A program made the translations under genes and the position numbers. DNA of 64,000 bases from Tautonia marina (GTDB lineage Bacteria > Planctomycetota > Planctomycetia > Isosphaerales > Isosphaeraceae), in the NCBI RefSeq assembly GCF_009177065.1, contig NZ_WEZF01000007.1, positions 234,116 through 298,115 on the forward strand, read 5' to 3'. The notes under the pieces were generated by a model that was given only the letters and a program-made list of their open reading frames with translations, did not search any database and had not been told where the DNA came from. Shown in pieces: positions 18,241-27,581 of the stretch; position 1 is the stretch's first letter, and the number at the start of each line of letters is the position of its first letter.

Positions 18241-21213
18241 GTGAGTCGCCGCACCGCCCTCATCGTCCGCGGGTCATTGGTCGGAGTCGCCCTGGCGATC
18301 GTCGGCCTCTGGCTCGCGTACGGTGCCGTTCGAAACAGGCAGGACCGGCAGTTCGAAGCCCGGGTCGATCAGGCCGGGGCCGACCTTGAGGCGGGGCGAT
18401 TCGAGTCGGCCCGTGATGCGCTTCGCCGCCTGGTCGAGGAGCGGCCCGAGCACCCTCGGGCCGCGTATTACCTGGGCCTGACCGAGCGGGACCTCGGCGA
18501 TCACGAGGCGGCGATCGTGGCCTGGGACGCGCTTCTCAATCTCAAAGAGGGCGAATTCGGCCCCCGAGCGGCCCTGGCCTCGGCCCGACTCCTGATCGAC
18601 GAGGGGCAGCTCGCCTGGGCAGAGTTGATCCTCCGCCGCGCGATCGACGACCCGGCCGAAGGGATCTTACCCGAAACCCTCGCCATGCTCCGCGAGCAAC
18701 TCGTGCGACTCCTGTTCCTGACCGGACGACGCGACGAGACGAGGCCGGTGCTGGAGGCCGTCTGGACCGAGGCCCTGAAGCAACCTCCCGGCCGGGAATG
18801 GGCGGGGGTGTCCTCGCCGCGCAACCTGTTGCGGCAATACTCGACGGTGGATCTTGAACCTCCCGCGATCGAGGAGCAGCGGAGCCAGCTGGAAACAGCC
18901 TTTGCGCGATTTCCAGAGGACGACCGGGTCTGGCTCGGTCTGCTCCATCTGGCCATCGAGGACGGCCGGCTCGAAGAAGCCTCCCGGTGGCTGGACCAAT
19001 GCCTTGAGCGCCGCCGCGACGATCCCGCCGTTCGGATCGCCCAGCTTCGCCTGGCGATGGCTCAGGGGGATGAGGTGCAGGCAAAGGACGCCCTGGAACA
19101 TCTGCCGGAGGATCGGCTTTCACCGGTTCGCCTGCTGGCCATCGAAGCCTGGTTCGCTGATCGCCGAGGCGATCTTGAGACCATGCGATCGGCCCTCGAT
19201 CGCCTGCTGACGCTTGAGCCGGGGAACCCCGAGGCGCTCGAACGACTGGCCGAATGCCTTGTTCGGGTGGGCGAGGCAGACGAGGCCGCCAGGGTCCGCT
19301 CCCGGAAAGCCGCGCTGGACGTCGTGTTCAATCGTTATCGAGATCGCCACTACAAGGCCGATCTCATCGAGGAAGGCCCGCAGCTCGCTCAATGGGCCGA
19401 AACGCTGGGACGGCGGTTCGAAGCGGAGGCCTGGTGGACCTTGATCGCCCGAACTCGAGGGCATGACGACGCCTCCCGAGCAGCCCTGTCGCGGCTCCGG
19501 GAGATCCAGTCCGACCGCGAGCCCGGCTCCGAGCCAACCCTGGTGCGCTTGCTGCAATTGATCAACACCGGTTCGCTTGCGGAAGAACCATCAAAGGATG
19601 AGCCGTCTGCATCAGGGACCGTCCAGTTTGTCGATGCCGCCGCCAGCGCGGGACTCGACTTCGTACACGATCCCGGTCGGACAGCCGACCGGCAACTCCC
19701 CGAGACGATGAGCGGCGGCGTCGCGCTGCTCGACGTGGACGGAGACTGCTGGCTCGACATCTTTGCCGTACAAGGCGGGCCGCTGACGAACCGAGAAGGG
19801 CTCCCTCCGGGCTCGTGCGACCGGCTGTACCGGAATCAGGGGGACGGCACCTTCGAGGACATCACCGAACCCAGCGGACTGGGAGGAACCGCCGGTTACG
19901 GAATCGGCGCGGCCGTCGGCGATCTTGACAACGACGGTCATCCCGATCTGCTCGTGACCCGGCTCGGAGGCGGATCGCTGTACCGGAATCGGGGGGACGG
20001 AACCTTCGAGGACATCACCGAACCCAGCGGACTGGGGACGCTCGACGGCTGGCCGACCTCGGCGACGTTCGCGGACATCGACAACGATGGTGATCTCGAT
20101 CTTTACATTACCCGATACGTCATCTGGGACGTGGAGAACCCGATCCGGTGTCAGCGGGAGGATGGATCATTTTCCTACTGTCATCCGCTGGCCCTGACGG
20201 CGCAGCAGGATCGGCTGTATCGGAATGATGCCGGGCGGTTCGTGGACATCTCGGAGGAGGCGGGCATACGGGTGCCGCAGCCGGGTCGGGGGTTGGGTGT
20301 CCTGGCAGCCGACCTCGACAGCGACGGCTGGATCGACCTTTCCATTGCCAACGATGCGACCGCGAATTTCTTCTTCCGCAATCGAGGGGACGGCACGTTC
20401 GAGGAGATGGGCGAAGCGGCCGGGTTGGCCGCCAATGCCCAGGGGGGCTACCAGGCGGGCATGGGAATCGCTTGCGGCGACCTGAACGACGACGGTCGGA
20501 TCGACCTGCTGGTCACGAACTTCTTCGGCGAAGGGACGACCTATTACGAGAACCTCGGCGACGGCCAGTTCTTCGACCGGTCGGCCTCGATCGGCCTCCT
20601 GTCGGCAACACGGTCGCTTTTGGGATTCGGCACGGCCCTGATGGACGCGAACAACGACGGCCATCTTGATCTGTTCACGGTGAACGGCCATGTCGATGAC
20701 TTCCGACCGCAATACCCTTACGCCATGCCGACGCAACTGCTTATGAACGACGGCCAGGGTCGGCTCGTTCCGCTCGCCGATCCGACCGAGGAGCCCTGGG
20801 GGATTCCTCGGCTGGGTCGTGGGTTGGCGGTCGGAGATATTGACCGCGACGACCGTGTTGATGCCGTCGCGCTGTTTCAAGGGGGACCGCTCGGCCTGTT
20901 CCTGAACCGGAGCGAGCATGCGGGGCACGCGATCGCCTTGCGTCTCGAAGGAACGCGATCGAATCGTGATGCGATCGGCGCGGTCTGTTCGGTCTGGGTG
21001 GGGGAAAGGCGGTGGGTGGTGCCTCGGGTCGGCGGCGGCAGCTATCAGTCGGCGTCGAGTCCCTGGCTGCACGTGGGGCTCGGTGAGGCCACTCGCATCG
21101 ATCGCCTGGAGATTGCCTGGCCCTCGGGATTGAGGGAGACGGTCACGGGGCTGCAGGCTGATCGACGCTACCTGATGCGCGAAGGGGAAGCGCAGGCAAT
21201 TCGGCTTCCTTGA
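18241..21213 (+). CDS. TPR protein with FG-GAP/VCBS propeller and ASPIC/UnbV domain (CRTAC1 family)
   Basis: A 990-residue protein with an N-terminal membrane segment (residues about 5-30), so it is anchored in or exported across the membrane. Residues about 35-430 are TPR-like helical repeats. Residues about 460-880 form a calcium-binding propeller with repeated DxDxDGxxD loops (DLDNDGHPDLLV, DIDNDGDLDLYI, DLNDDGRIDLLV). The last 90 residues are an ASPIC/UnbV domain (IDRLEIAWPSGLRETV). This combination is common in planctomycetes and is thought to act in cell-surface interaction. The GTG start is used; it lies seven bases after the trpB stop. The repeated DNA at 19790-19880 and 19975-20040 encodes two nearly identical propeller segments (GDGTFEDITEPSGLG twice). 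Confidence 0.85.
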   Translation: MSRRTALIVRGSLVGVALAIVGLWLAYGAVRNRQDRQFEARVDQAGADLEAGRFESARDALRRLVEERPEHPRAAYYLGLTERDLGDHEAAIVAWDALLNLKEGEFGPRAALASARLLIDEGQLAWAELILRRAIDDPAEGILPETLAMLREQLVRLLFLTGRRDETRPVLEAVWTEALKQPPGREWAGVSSPRNLLRQYSTVDLEPPAIEEQRSQLETAFARFPEDDRVWLGLLHLAIEDGRLEEASRWLDQCLERRRDDPAVRIAQLRLAMAQGDEVQAKDALEHLPEDRLSPVRLLAIEAWFADRRGDLETMRSALDRLLTLEPGNPEALERLAECLVRVGEADEAARVRSRKAALDVVFNRYRDRHYKADLIEEGPQLAQWAETLGRRFEAEAWWTLIARTRGHDDASRAALSRLREIQSDREPGSEPTLVRLLQLINTGSLAEEPSKDEPSASGTVQFVDAAASAGLDFVHDPGRTADRQLPETMSGGVALLDVDGDCWLDIFAVQGGPLTNREGLPPGSCDRLYRNQGDGTFEDITEPSGLGGTAGYGIGAAVGDLDNDGHPDLLVTRLGGGSLYRNRGDGTFEDITEPSGLGTLDGWPTSATFADIDNDGDLDLYITRYVIWDVENPIRCQREDGSFSYCHPLALTAQQDRLYRNDAGRFVDISEEAGIRVPQPGRGLGVLAADLDSDGWIDLSIANDATANFFFRNRGDGTFEEMGEAAGLAANAQGGYQAGMGIACGDLNDDGRIDLLVTNFFGEGTTYYENLGDGQFFDRSASIGLLSATRSLLGFGTALMDANNDGHLDLFTVNGHVDDFRPQYPYAMPTQLLMNDGQGRLVPLADPTEEPWGIPRLGRGLAVGDIDRDDRVDAVALFQGGPLGLFLNRSEHAGHAIALRLEGTRSNRDAIGAVCSVWVGERRWVVPRVGGGSYQSASSPWLHVGLGEATRIDRLEIAWPSGLRETVTGLQADRRYLMREGEAQAIRLP

Positions 21214-21354
21214 GTCGGAGAGAGGGGCCGCAGCCACCGGATGACGCCTGCCCGGTCGCGTTGCGTGGCGAGGGTCAGTACAATCCTGTCGGAGATTGGC
21301 CGGCGATCGCGTTCCGGATCTCGCCCCAAACACTTCAGCACCCAGGACTCATCC

Positions 21355-22248
21355 ATGCGTGTTCTCGTGAGATTTATGATCTGCGGCCTGCTGGCGGCAG
21401 GCTGCTCGTCTCAATCGGCCGAGCGAGCGGCCCTTGAAGGCGCCGGAGGGACGATCCAAGTTGCCGACGACGGCACGGTGTCTCAAATCAATTTTGACGG
21501 CAAGCCGATCGGCGATGAGGTGCTGGCGGATGTCGGCGCGATCACGTCGGTGAATTCCGTTTTCCTCGGAGGGACCGAGGTCACGGACGCGGGCCTTGAG
21601 AACCTGAAAACCCTGGAAAATCTCTCGTGGCTCGACCTGAGCAACACGGCCATCACCGACGAGGGGCTCGACGCGTTGAGCGGCCTGTCGCGTCTGACCG
21701 TGCTGAATCTCTCGGGAACGAGCATCACCGACGCCGGGCTGGAGAAGATCAACGGCCTGACCCAGCTCCGCGAACTGAATCTCTCGGAAACGAACGTCAC
21801 CGACGAGGGGCTCAAGGCCCTCGCCCCGCTGACCCAGTTGAGCACGCTCCACCTGACCAACACGGCCGTCTCCGGTCCGGGACTGGCCGATCTGGCCCCG
21901 ATCGAGGGGCTGACAACGCTTTACCTCGTCGGGCTACCCATCACCGACGAGGGGGTTGCGTATCTGAAGGAGATCCCGCAGGTCGGCAACCTTTATCTCA
22001 ATGACACGACGATCACCGATGCGGCGGTGCCGGTCCTCTCCGAACTCGAAAATCTGAGTTACCTCTACCTGGATCGGACCTACATCTCGGAAAACGGGGC
22101 CGATGACCTGACCTCGGCACTCCCGGACACGATTATCCCCCCGCGAGAGATCCGAGCCGACAGCGAAGACGCTCCGGCACCGAGCGACGACCCGGAAGCC
22201 ACGACAAATCCCACTGACGCAGACGCCGACTCCGCCGAGCAGCCCTGA
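21355..22248 (+). CDS. Leucine-rich-repeat lipoprotein
   Basis: A 297-residue lipoprotein. The N-terminus MRVLVRFMICGLLAAGC ends in a lipobox (LAAGC), with a following SSQS that would favour outer-membrane or surface placement. Residues about 60-260 contain eight or so repeats of roughly 24 residues with the pattern L..L..L.L..T.ITD.GL, the cysteine-free bacterial type of leucine-rich repeat seen in planctomycetes. The C-terminus is an acidic, proline/threonine-rich tail. Such proteins bind other proteins; the partner is unknown. A strong hairpin follows at 22342-22387. Confidence 0.82.
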   Translation: MRVLVRFMICGLLAAGCSSQSAERAALEGAGGTIQVADDGTVSQINFDGKPIGDEVLADVGAITSVNSVFLGGTEVTDAGLENLKTLENLSWLDLSNTAITDEGLDALSGLSRLTVLNLSGTSITDAGLEKINGLTQLRELNLSETNVTDEGLKALAPLTQLSTLHLTNTAVSGPGLADLAPIEGLTTLYLVGLPITDEGVAYLKEIPQVGNLYLNDTTITDAAVPVLSELENLSYLYLDRTYISENGADDLTSALPDTIIPPREIRADSEDAPAPSDDPEATTNPTDADADSAEQP

Positions 22249-22341
22249 GCCTCGGGCCACGGGGGCCTGATGCTGGTCATCGGCCCCTTCGACGATCTGC
22301 ACATCAGCTGTGCCCCTGCGGTGTCACGACCAGCACAACGA

Positions 22342-22387
22342 AAACGAGCCCGTCCGGGGAGAATCTTCCCCCCGGACGGGCTCGTTT
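22342..22387. terminator. Bidirectional intrinsic terminator
   Basis: A long perfect stem: AAACGAGCCCGTCCGGGG at 22342-22359 with its complement at 22370-22387, loop about ten bases, ending in CGTTT on the plus strand and flanked by AAAA on the left. It separates the convergent leucine-rich lipoprotein and DUF1559 genes. Confidence 0.88.
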
Positions 22388-22422
22388 CGCAGAACGTCTC
22401 GCAGTTAGAGCCAGGAGAATGC

Positions 22423-23418
22423 TCAGAACTGGTCGGCGCTAATGACCTCACCACCGTTGGTGGTGCTCAGGCTCCGCCAGACGAAGACGTTGATGGTGTC
22501 CTTGACGAACTTGACGCTGCCGTCGGCCATGGCCGCGTTGACCCCGCCGGGGTGGTAGCTGCGGGCCGCGTAGGTCTTGTCCAGCTCGGTGGTGTTCGGG
22601 GTGCAGGGGGGGTTCGGCGGCTGCCGGTTGCACCAGTAGTCGTCGATCACGTCGGGCGACTTGCTGTTGGGGGTCAGGAAGCCGCTGAAGCCGACGGCAT
22701 CGCCCCACTGGGTGAAACCGCGGAGGTCGCGGCCATTGGCGATGATGACTTCGGAGTTCATCAGGGTGTTGCTCAGGCCGTCCTTGATCGACGAGAACCC
22801 GACGACCTTGCGGGTCGTCCGGCCGGGGTAGTACTGCGGCGCAATGTCGATGTTGGGCGAGCCCATGTCATAGAACGGAGCCCCACCGAAGTTGATGCCG
22901 AACGCCGGCATGTTCAACTGCGTGACGGTGGTGTTGCCCATGTTGATGACATAGTTGCGGTACTTGCACTCGTAGCGCGTGCCGTTGACGGTCGCGGTGA
23001 TCGGGTTGGCCGGGTTGGAACCCGAGTCGCTCGGGCACATGTATGACGAGATGACGAGGTTCGCGGCGGTGTGGTTCACCACACCGAAGTAGCGGTGGGT
23101 GCCGTCAGGACCGTTGACGTTATTGCCGTCGAAGTTGAAGGAGTTGTAGGCGGCAACCTGCTCGATCTGAGGCAGGATGAACAACTGCCACGTGCCCCAG
23201 CAGCATCCCTTGCGGCCGGGGGCCAGAGAGCCGAAGGTGTCGTGGTAGTTGTGCATTGCCAGGGCGACTTGCTTGAGATTATTCGTGCACTGGGCACGAC
23301 GAGCCGCTTCACGAGCCGACTGAACGGCCGGAAGCAGCAGGGCGATCAAGACGCCGATGATCGCGATAACGACGAGAAGTTCGATCAGGGTGAACCCCTT
23401 ACGGGAAGCCATTCGCAT
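22423..23418 (-). CDS. DUF1559 prepilin-like protein
   Basis: A 331-residue protein with a type II/IV pilin-like N-terminus: a short basic leader, then [10 protein letters not shown] with the processing glycine and the conserved glutamate at +5, leading into a hydrophobic helix. After it comes [14 protein letters not shown] sequence ([17 protein letters not shown]), the DUF1559 body, and the family C-terminal [19 protein letters not shown]. Planctomycetes carry dozens of these; they are probably pseudopilins or surface proteins handled by a prepilin peptidase. ATG 23416-23418 has GGAG seven bases upstream; ATG 23410-23412 is an alternative. It lies 79 bases downstream of the small lipoprotein gene on the same strand, a common pairing. 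Confidence 0.9.
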   Translation of the reverse strand: MRMASRKGFTLIELLVVIAIIGVLIALLLPAVQSAREAARRAQCTNNLKQVALAMHNYHDTFGSLAPGRKGCCWGTWQLFILPQIEQVAAYNSFNFDGNNVNGPDGTHRYFGVVNHTAANLVISSYMCPSDSGSNPANPITATVNGTRYECKYRNYVINMGNTTVTQLNMPAFGINFGGAPFYDMGSPNIDIAPQYYPGRTTRKVVGFSSIKDGLSNTLMNSEVIIANGRDLRGFTQWGDAVGFSGFLTPNSKSPDVIDDYWCNRQPPNPPCTPNTTELDKTYAARSYHPGGVNAAMADGSVKFVKDTINVFVWRSLSTTNGGEVISADQF

Positions 23419-23497
23419 CAATACACTCCGGATCCTGGATCGGATAAAACAAGAGCAACGTTCACCGAACCGACACACGGCCCAGTGAGTCAGGGAA

Positions 23498-23935
23498 TCA
23501 ATCCGAGGTTAACTCGAAATTGATGGGTTCGTCGGACCCCGACTCGACGGTCGCGGTCAGGGTCGTATTCGAGTTGTATTTCGCGGGAACTTTTTCTTCG
23601 GGGGGAGGCAGGAACGTGTCGCCCGGCGCCTGACCGGCCGGAGGCTCAATGCTCTCACCACCCGAGGAGTTGATCACCACGCGATAGTCACCCGGAACCG
23701 GTCCATTCTGTGAGCTAAACGTGTAGGTCCCATCGACAATTTCGGTGGCCGTCGACGTTTCCGCGGTGGCAGAGGCCGGATCAAAGGTGATCAGACCCGT
23801 TGCAAGCGGTTGCCCGTCAAGCGTCACGGTTCCCGTCACCGCCTGGCGATCAAGCCCATCGCCCCCTCCGCAGCCAACGAGGGAAACGGTCATCGCCAGA
23901 AGGACCAGGGTCGCAAGATAATGTGATCGAATCAT
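23498..23935 (-). CDS. Small lipoprotein with a carboxypeptidase-regulatory-like fold
   Basis: A 145-residue lipoprotein: [22 protein letters not shown] with lipobox LVGC followed by glycines. The mature part starts with [22 protein letters not shown], the signature of the transthyretin-like or carboxypeptidase-regulatory-like beta sandwich, and ends with a short acidic tail. ATG 23933-23935 is preferred over an upstream start at 23956 because it gives a clean signal peptide. In planctomycetes this protein type is usually encoded next to a DUF1559 gene, as here, and the two probably work together at the cell surface; that role is inference. Confidence 0.8.
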   Translation of the reverse strand: MIRSHYLATLVLLAMTVSLVGCGGGDGLDRQAVTGTVTLDGQPLATGLITFDPASATAETSTATEIVDGTYTFSSQNGPVPGDYRVVINSSGGESIEPPAGQAPGDTFLPPPEEKVPAKYNSNTTLTATVESGSDEPINFELTSD

Positions 23936-24305
23936 TCCAGTCCCGAGTTCGGTCATGGATCGCCGCCTTAGAACGTCTCAAATTTCGAAATCCGGAACCT
24001 CCCGGACATCGAAGCCGGCCGACCCAAGAGACCGTGCATGCACGAAATCTCTGGAAAAGCCGAAGAATTGCCCATTGAAACTGGTTTCGCGGATCGCATC
24101 GGAAAAGTCAAGCAAAAAGACGCAATCCCCAAAACGGGATCCTTCAGTATTCCTTGACGAGCAATTCAGGAACACGCTCGCTTTAAGCCTTCTTTCGGCA
24201 TCTGTGCTTCGAAGCCGTACCGATTTCAGCGGCGCGAGGGATGCGGCCACTGCGTGGTTCGAGGAACAGGCAGCGTTCTCGTGATCCCACGAAGTAATTC
24301 GCCGG
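23936..24305. promoter_or_regulatory. Gene-free region upstream of the lipoprotein/DUF1559 pair
   Basis: 370 bases, visibly more AT-rich than the flanks, with runs such as AAAGTCAAGCAAAAAGACG. It must hold the promoter for the lipoprotein and DUF1559 genes and also follows the end of the lipoate-ligase-like gene. Short open frames exist on both strands but none has a ribosome site or a recognisable product. Confidence 0.5.
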
Positions 24306-25058
24306 CTAAAATCGTTGAATCCAGGCGGGATCGGTATATTTCGCGGTCATGAGTTCGGCGATCAAGGCTTCTGGGACGGCAGGGGCTTCGGGGAGATCTC
24401 CTGGTCCGATCCAGGCGTCGCGAATGGCCTGGAGAATCGCCTCGCGAGGCAGGGGCAAGTTCGTGACGAACGCCTCGTGAGCCCGCCCCGATCGATAGGC
24501 CGGTTGGCGTTTCGGCGGGGCACCAAGATAGCGGGCGATGCGGTCGGCCGGCAGATCGTAGAGAATGGACGCATGCACCAGAAACCGACGCTTCAGACGT
24601 CGCTGGGCGCTTCCTGAGCATTTACGACCTCCCAGGGCAAGGTCGCCGGACCCCAGCACCTCGACCTCAGGCCCATAAGCCCGCAATTGCTCGGCAATTC
24701 TTCCAAGCACCCAACGCTGCACTTCATCGACGGCCAGCCGACCGGGAGCCGAGTCGATCGGCAAGATGACGGTCAGATTCAGGGCTCCCGGCCCGATCAA
24801 GACCGCCCCTCCTCCGCTGCTCCGTCGAGCGATGGCCACACCCTCGGCGCGGCATCGATCGACCTGAACGGCCTCGGCGGTTCGACACGAGGCCCCCATC
24901 ACGACCGCCAGTTCCGGCAACTCCCAGGTCCGCAGCACCGGGGGAGCCTCGGTCTGATCGGCGTCGATCAGCAGCGCCTCATCGAGCGCCAGGTTGGCGA
25001 AAACTCCGGGCAGCGTTCGGTCGAGCGCTCGAAACGGGGGAAAGTCGGCATCCGTCAT
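24306..25058 (-). CDS. Lipoate-protein ligase-like protein (BPL/LplA family)
   Basis: A 250-residue enzyme of the biotin/lipoate A/B ligase fold. It contains the lipoate-ligase marks RRSSGGGAVLIGPGALNL and GGRKCSGSAQRR, which hold the lipoyl-AMP and the catalytic lysine. It would attach lipoate or octanoate to carrier domains such as those of 2-oxoacid dehydrogenases or GcvH. It lacks the separate C-terminal accessory domain of E. coli LplA, so it may be an octanoyl/lipoyl transferase of the LipM/LipL type instead of a full ligase. ATG 25058 is used. The YfhO-like gene ends 60 bases upstream on the same strand. Confidence 0.8.
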   Translation of the reverse strand: MTDADFPPFRALDRTLPGVFANLALDEALLIDADQTEAPPVLRTWELPELAVVMGASCRTAEAVQVDRCRAEGVAIARRSSGGGAVLIGPGALNLTVILPIDSAPGRLAVDEVQRWVLGRIAEQLRAYGPEVEVLGSGDLALGGRKCSGSAQRRLKRRFLVHASILYDLPADRIARYLGAPPKRQPAYRSGRAHEAFVTNLPLPREAILQAIRDAWIGPGDLPEAPAVPEALIAELMTAKYTDPAWIQRF

Positions 25059-25118
25059 CGGGGCATTCTCGAACCGGAATCGGACTCAACCGAACGCATC
25101 GGGAAGAAAAAGTTACGG

Positions 25119-27416
25119 TCACTCAGATGTTGCCGATTCTCTCGCATCGGAGCGGGAGGAATCAACCGGGACCGCCGATCGACGATGCACCCCCTGGAAG
25201 ATCGCACGCTGGCCAAGCGTCCGGGGTCGGCGGAATCGTCTCATCCCGATCGGCCAGGCAATGACCAGCGTCATCGAGGCGATCGAAATGGCCTTGCCCG
25301 CCGCCAGGGTCTTCGGCTGAAAACGGAGGTGGACCATGTGTCGCCCTTCCTCGACGACGATGGCCATGAAGTCGCCGTAGGCGCGGAGGATCTCGGCCGG
25401 TTGGCGATCGACGCGAGCGGTCCAGCCGTGGTGGTGCCGCTCGGAGATGACGAGAAGGCGTCGGCCGGGCGAATCGACCACGACTCGAAGTTCTCCCGGC
25501 CGGTCCCGGACGATGATCGGATCGCCCGAAGGCTCGCCGGCATCCAGCGTCACCGGACGATCGACGAGTGCAACGATCGCCGGATCAATCGTGTCAAGGT
25601 CACGGTTCGGATCGTCGCTCACGCGGGCTTCGGCCACCAGCCGAGCGCGGGGGAGCGGATCGGGCAAGCGAGAGGTGGGATGCCCGACGCTCCAGGCGGC
25701 CGAGGCCACACGTCGGCTCGACGGCTTCGAGTAATCGAGCCGACGAACGGGGGTCAGCCCGGCGTAGCCCTCGACCAACCCTCGCCCGCTGAACATCCAG
25801 AGATTATCGCACACGAGAGTTCCGGGGCCGAAGACGGCCCGCTCGGCGTTCGACCGGGTGGCCACGGGATGAAAGGCGGCCAGGAGGTCGAGCTTCGCCC
25901 GGGAGCCCGAGGCGAGGTACGTCATGGAATAGGCACCGAGATCCAGCGCAATCAGAACGGCCAGGGCCGTCGGCGCCCAGGAAACACGACGGGCCGCGGC
26001 CACCACCAGCCCCGAGGCGGTTGCGACCAGACCGACCGAAAGAATCAACGCGCCCAGCGGCGCCTGATGTTCGGCCAGCCACGCCTCGGGTGAGCCGAAC
26101 CGAGCAGACGCGACGATCGCCACGGAACCGATCGTCGGCAAGGCCAGGGGCCAAAGCCGTCGCCAGGAGAGCCGATTTCCCGAGGATCGCAAGGTGCTCA
26201 AATCAGCAAACGCGACGGCAACCAGGACCGCCGAGGCGAGATGGACCAGCAGCACGAACCGCGCCGGAGCCCGAAAGACGTTGAAACCCGGAAGGCGGTG
26301 GGTCAGTTCAAAAATCGGCGCATACTTTCCGAACGCCAGGACCAGGCCAAGGCCCGCCACGGCGACCGCCCAACCGGCAAGGTGTCGGTGCCGCAGGTGC
26401 TTCCAACGCACCAAAACCCAGGCCAGGAGCACTGGAACGGCGATCCCATTGTAAAGACCATATTCCTTGACCCGAGAATCGGAGAGTGAGCTTGCGGGCT
26501 CGACCCTCCAGCCGGGAACCAGGTCTTCTCCTGGGGCGTAGACGCGGCTCTCGAACAGGTAAGGGACGAGCCATTGGATTGTATTGGCGGGAGGGAGCGA
26601 GAGCATCCCGAGGAACTCGGCGGTTGGAGCAGATCGTTCCGACTCGGCCAGTGCCCCCCAGGAGGGCAGGACCTGCACGGCCCCCAACCCCAGCCCAAGG
26701 ACCTTCGCGCAGACAAGGGCCGTGAGCCATCGCGGCCGACCACGCAACTCGACCCAGACCGACGCGGCATACAGCCCTTCGATGATCGTTGAGAAGAAGA
26801 CCGCCTGGGGATAGCCGAGCAAGAGCTGCGATCCGGTGATCGCCGCCAGCGCCGCCCCTGGCCAGGCACGGGATCGGGCCGAGTCGCCTCGCATGATCGC
26901 GTCGATCGCCAGCAAGGCGAAGGGGATGTGTGCCACGACACCCACAACATTCACATGCATGTAGTGATAGACGACAAATCCCCCGAAGGCCGCCATGAAC
27001 CCGCCGAGCAACGACGCATCGATCGGCAGCCCTCGTCGTCGCAAGAGCCAGGCCATGCCGAGCATCGTGGCCGGATAGCTGATCAAAAATTCGAGATTCA
27101 AGGCGGTTTCAAACTGAAACGCCCGATAGAGGAAGTGATGCCAGGGGTGGGCCAGGCCGATTTGCCCTTCACCATGCAGGTCGAACCCGCAAAACAGTTG
27201 AGGGCACCAGGACGGATCGGCCCCGGTGGCGAGACAGCGGGCAAAGAAGATGCGTAAGGGGACGTGAAAGAATCCGAGGTCTTCGGTTGTGTACACTTCT
27301 CCCCAAAGGCTCGGCGCGGCCATCAGGGCCAGTAGCGCCACGGTGGCGAGCAAGAGCAGTTCGACCCGGATGCGCCGACCGTGGCCCGGGTGATGCGCCG
27401 ATCCTCGATCGTCCAT
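25119..27416 (-). CDS. YfhO-like polytopic membrane protein
   Basis: A 765-residue integral membrane protein. ATG 27414-27416 is used because GAGG lies six bases ahead. The first membrane segment (VELLLLATVALLALMAAP) is followed by the loop with SLWGEVYTTEDLGFFHVPLRIFF, typical of YfhO-family proteins, and then about ten more hydrophobic segments up to about residue 520; the last 230 residues are soluble and beta-rich, with 'RHHHGWTARVD' as in the conserved YfhO C-terminus. YfhO proteins are GT-C-like glycosyltransferases; in Firmicutes they act on teichoic acid glycosylation, but the substrate here is unknown. Confidence 0.75.
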   Translation of the reverse strand: MDDRGSAHHPGHGRRIRVELLLLATVALLALMAAPSLWGEVYTTEDLGFFHVPLRIFFARCLATGADPSWCPQLFCGFDLHGEGQIGLAHPWHHFLYRAFQFETALNLEFLISYPATMLGMAWLLRRRGLPIDASLLGGFMAAFGGFVVYHYMHVNVVGVVAHIPFALLAIDAIMRGDSARSRAWPGAALAAITGSQLLLGYPQAVFFSTIIEGLYAASVWVELRGRPRWLTALVCAKVLGLGLGAVQVLPSWGALAESERSAPTAEFLGMLSLPPANTIQWLVPYLFESRVYAPGEDLVPGWRVEPASSLSDSRVKEYGLYNGIAVPVLLAWVLVRWKHLRHRHLAGWAVAVAGLGLVLAFGKYAPIFELTHRLPGFNVFRAPARFVLLVHLASAVLVAVAFADLSTLRSSGNRLSWRRLWPLALPTIGSVAIVASARFGSPEAWLAEHQAPLGALILSVGLVATASGLVVAAARRVSWAPTALAVLIALDLGAYSMTYLASGSRAKLDLLAAFHPVATRSNAERAVFGPGTLVCDNLWMFSGRGLVEGYAGLTPVRRLDYSKPSSRRVASAAWSVGHPTSRLPDPLPRARLVAEARVSDDPNRDLDTIDPAIVALVDRPVTLDAGEPSGDPIIVRDRPGELRVVVDSPGRRLLVISERHHHGWTARVDRQPAEILRAYGDFMAIVVEEGRHMVHLRFQPKTLAAGKAISIASMTLVIAWPIGMRRFRRPRTLGQRAIFQGVHRRSAVPVDSSRSDARESATSE

Positions 27417-27581
27417 GATTGCCTCGTCATCATCCTGACCCCTTCGCCCAATCGCGCGCACGATCCTTCGTGCCGACCGTCGGGCCGGAGTTTGAGGCGG
27501 ATTGTACCGGCGATTGGCCTTGCGTCAATCCGACCCGCCCGTGGGGCGGGCGATCCACCGGCCAGTCAGGATTGCCCAGGG

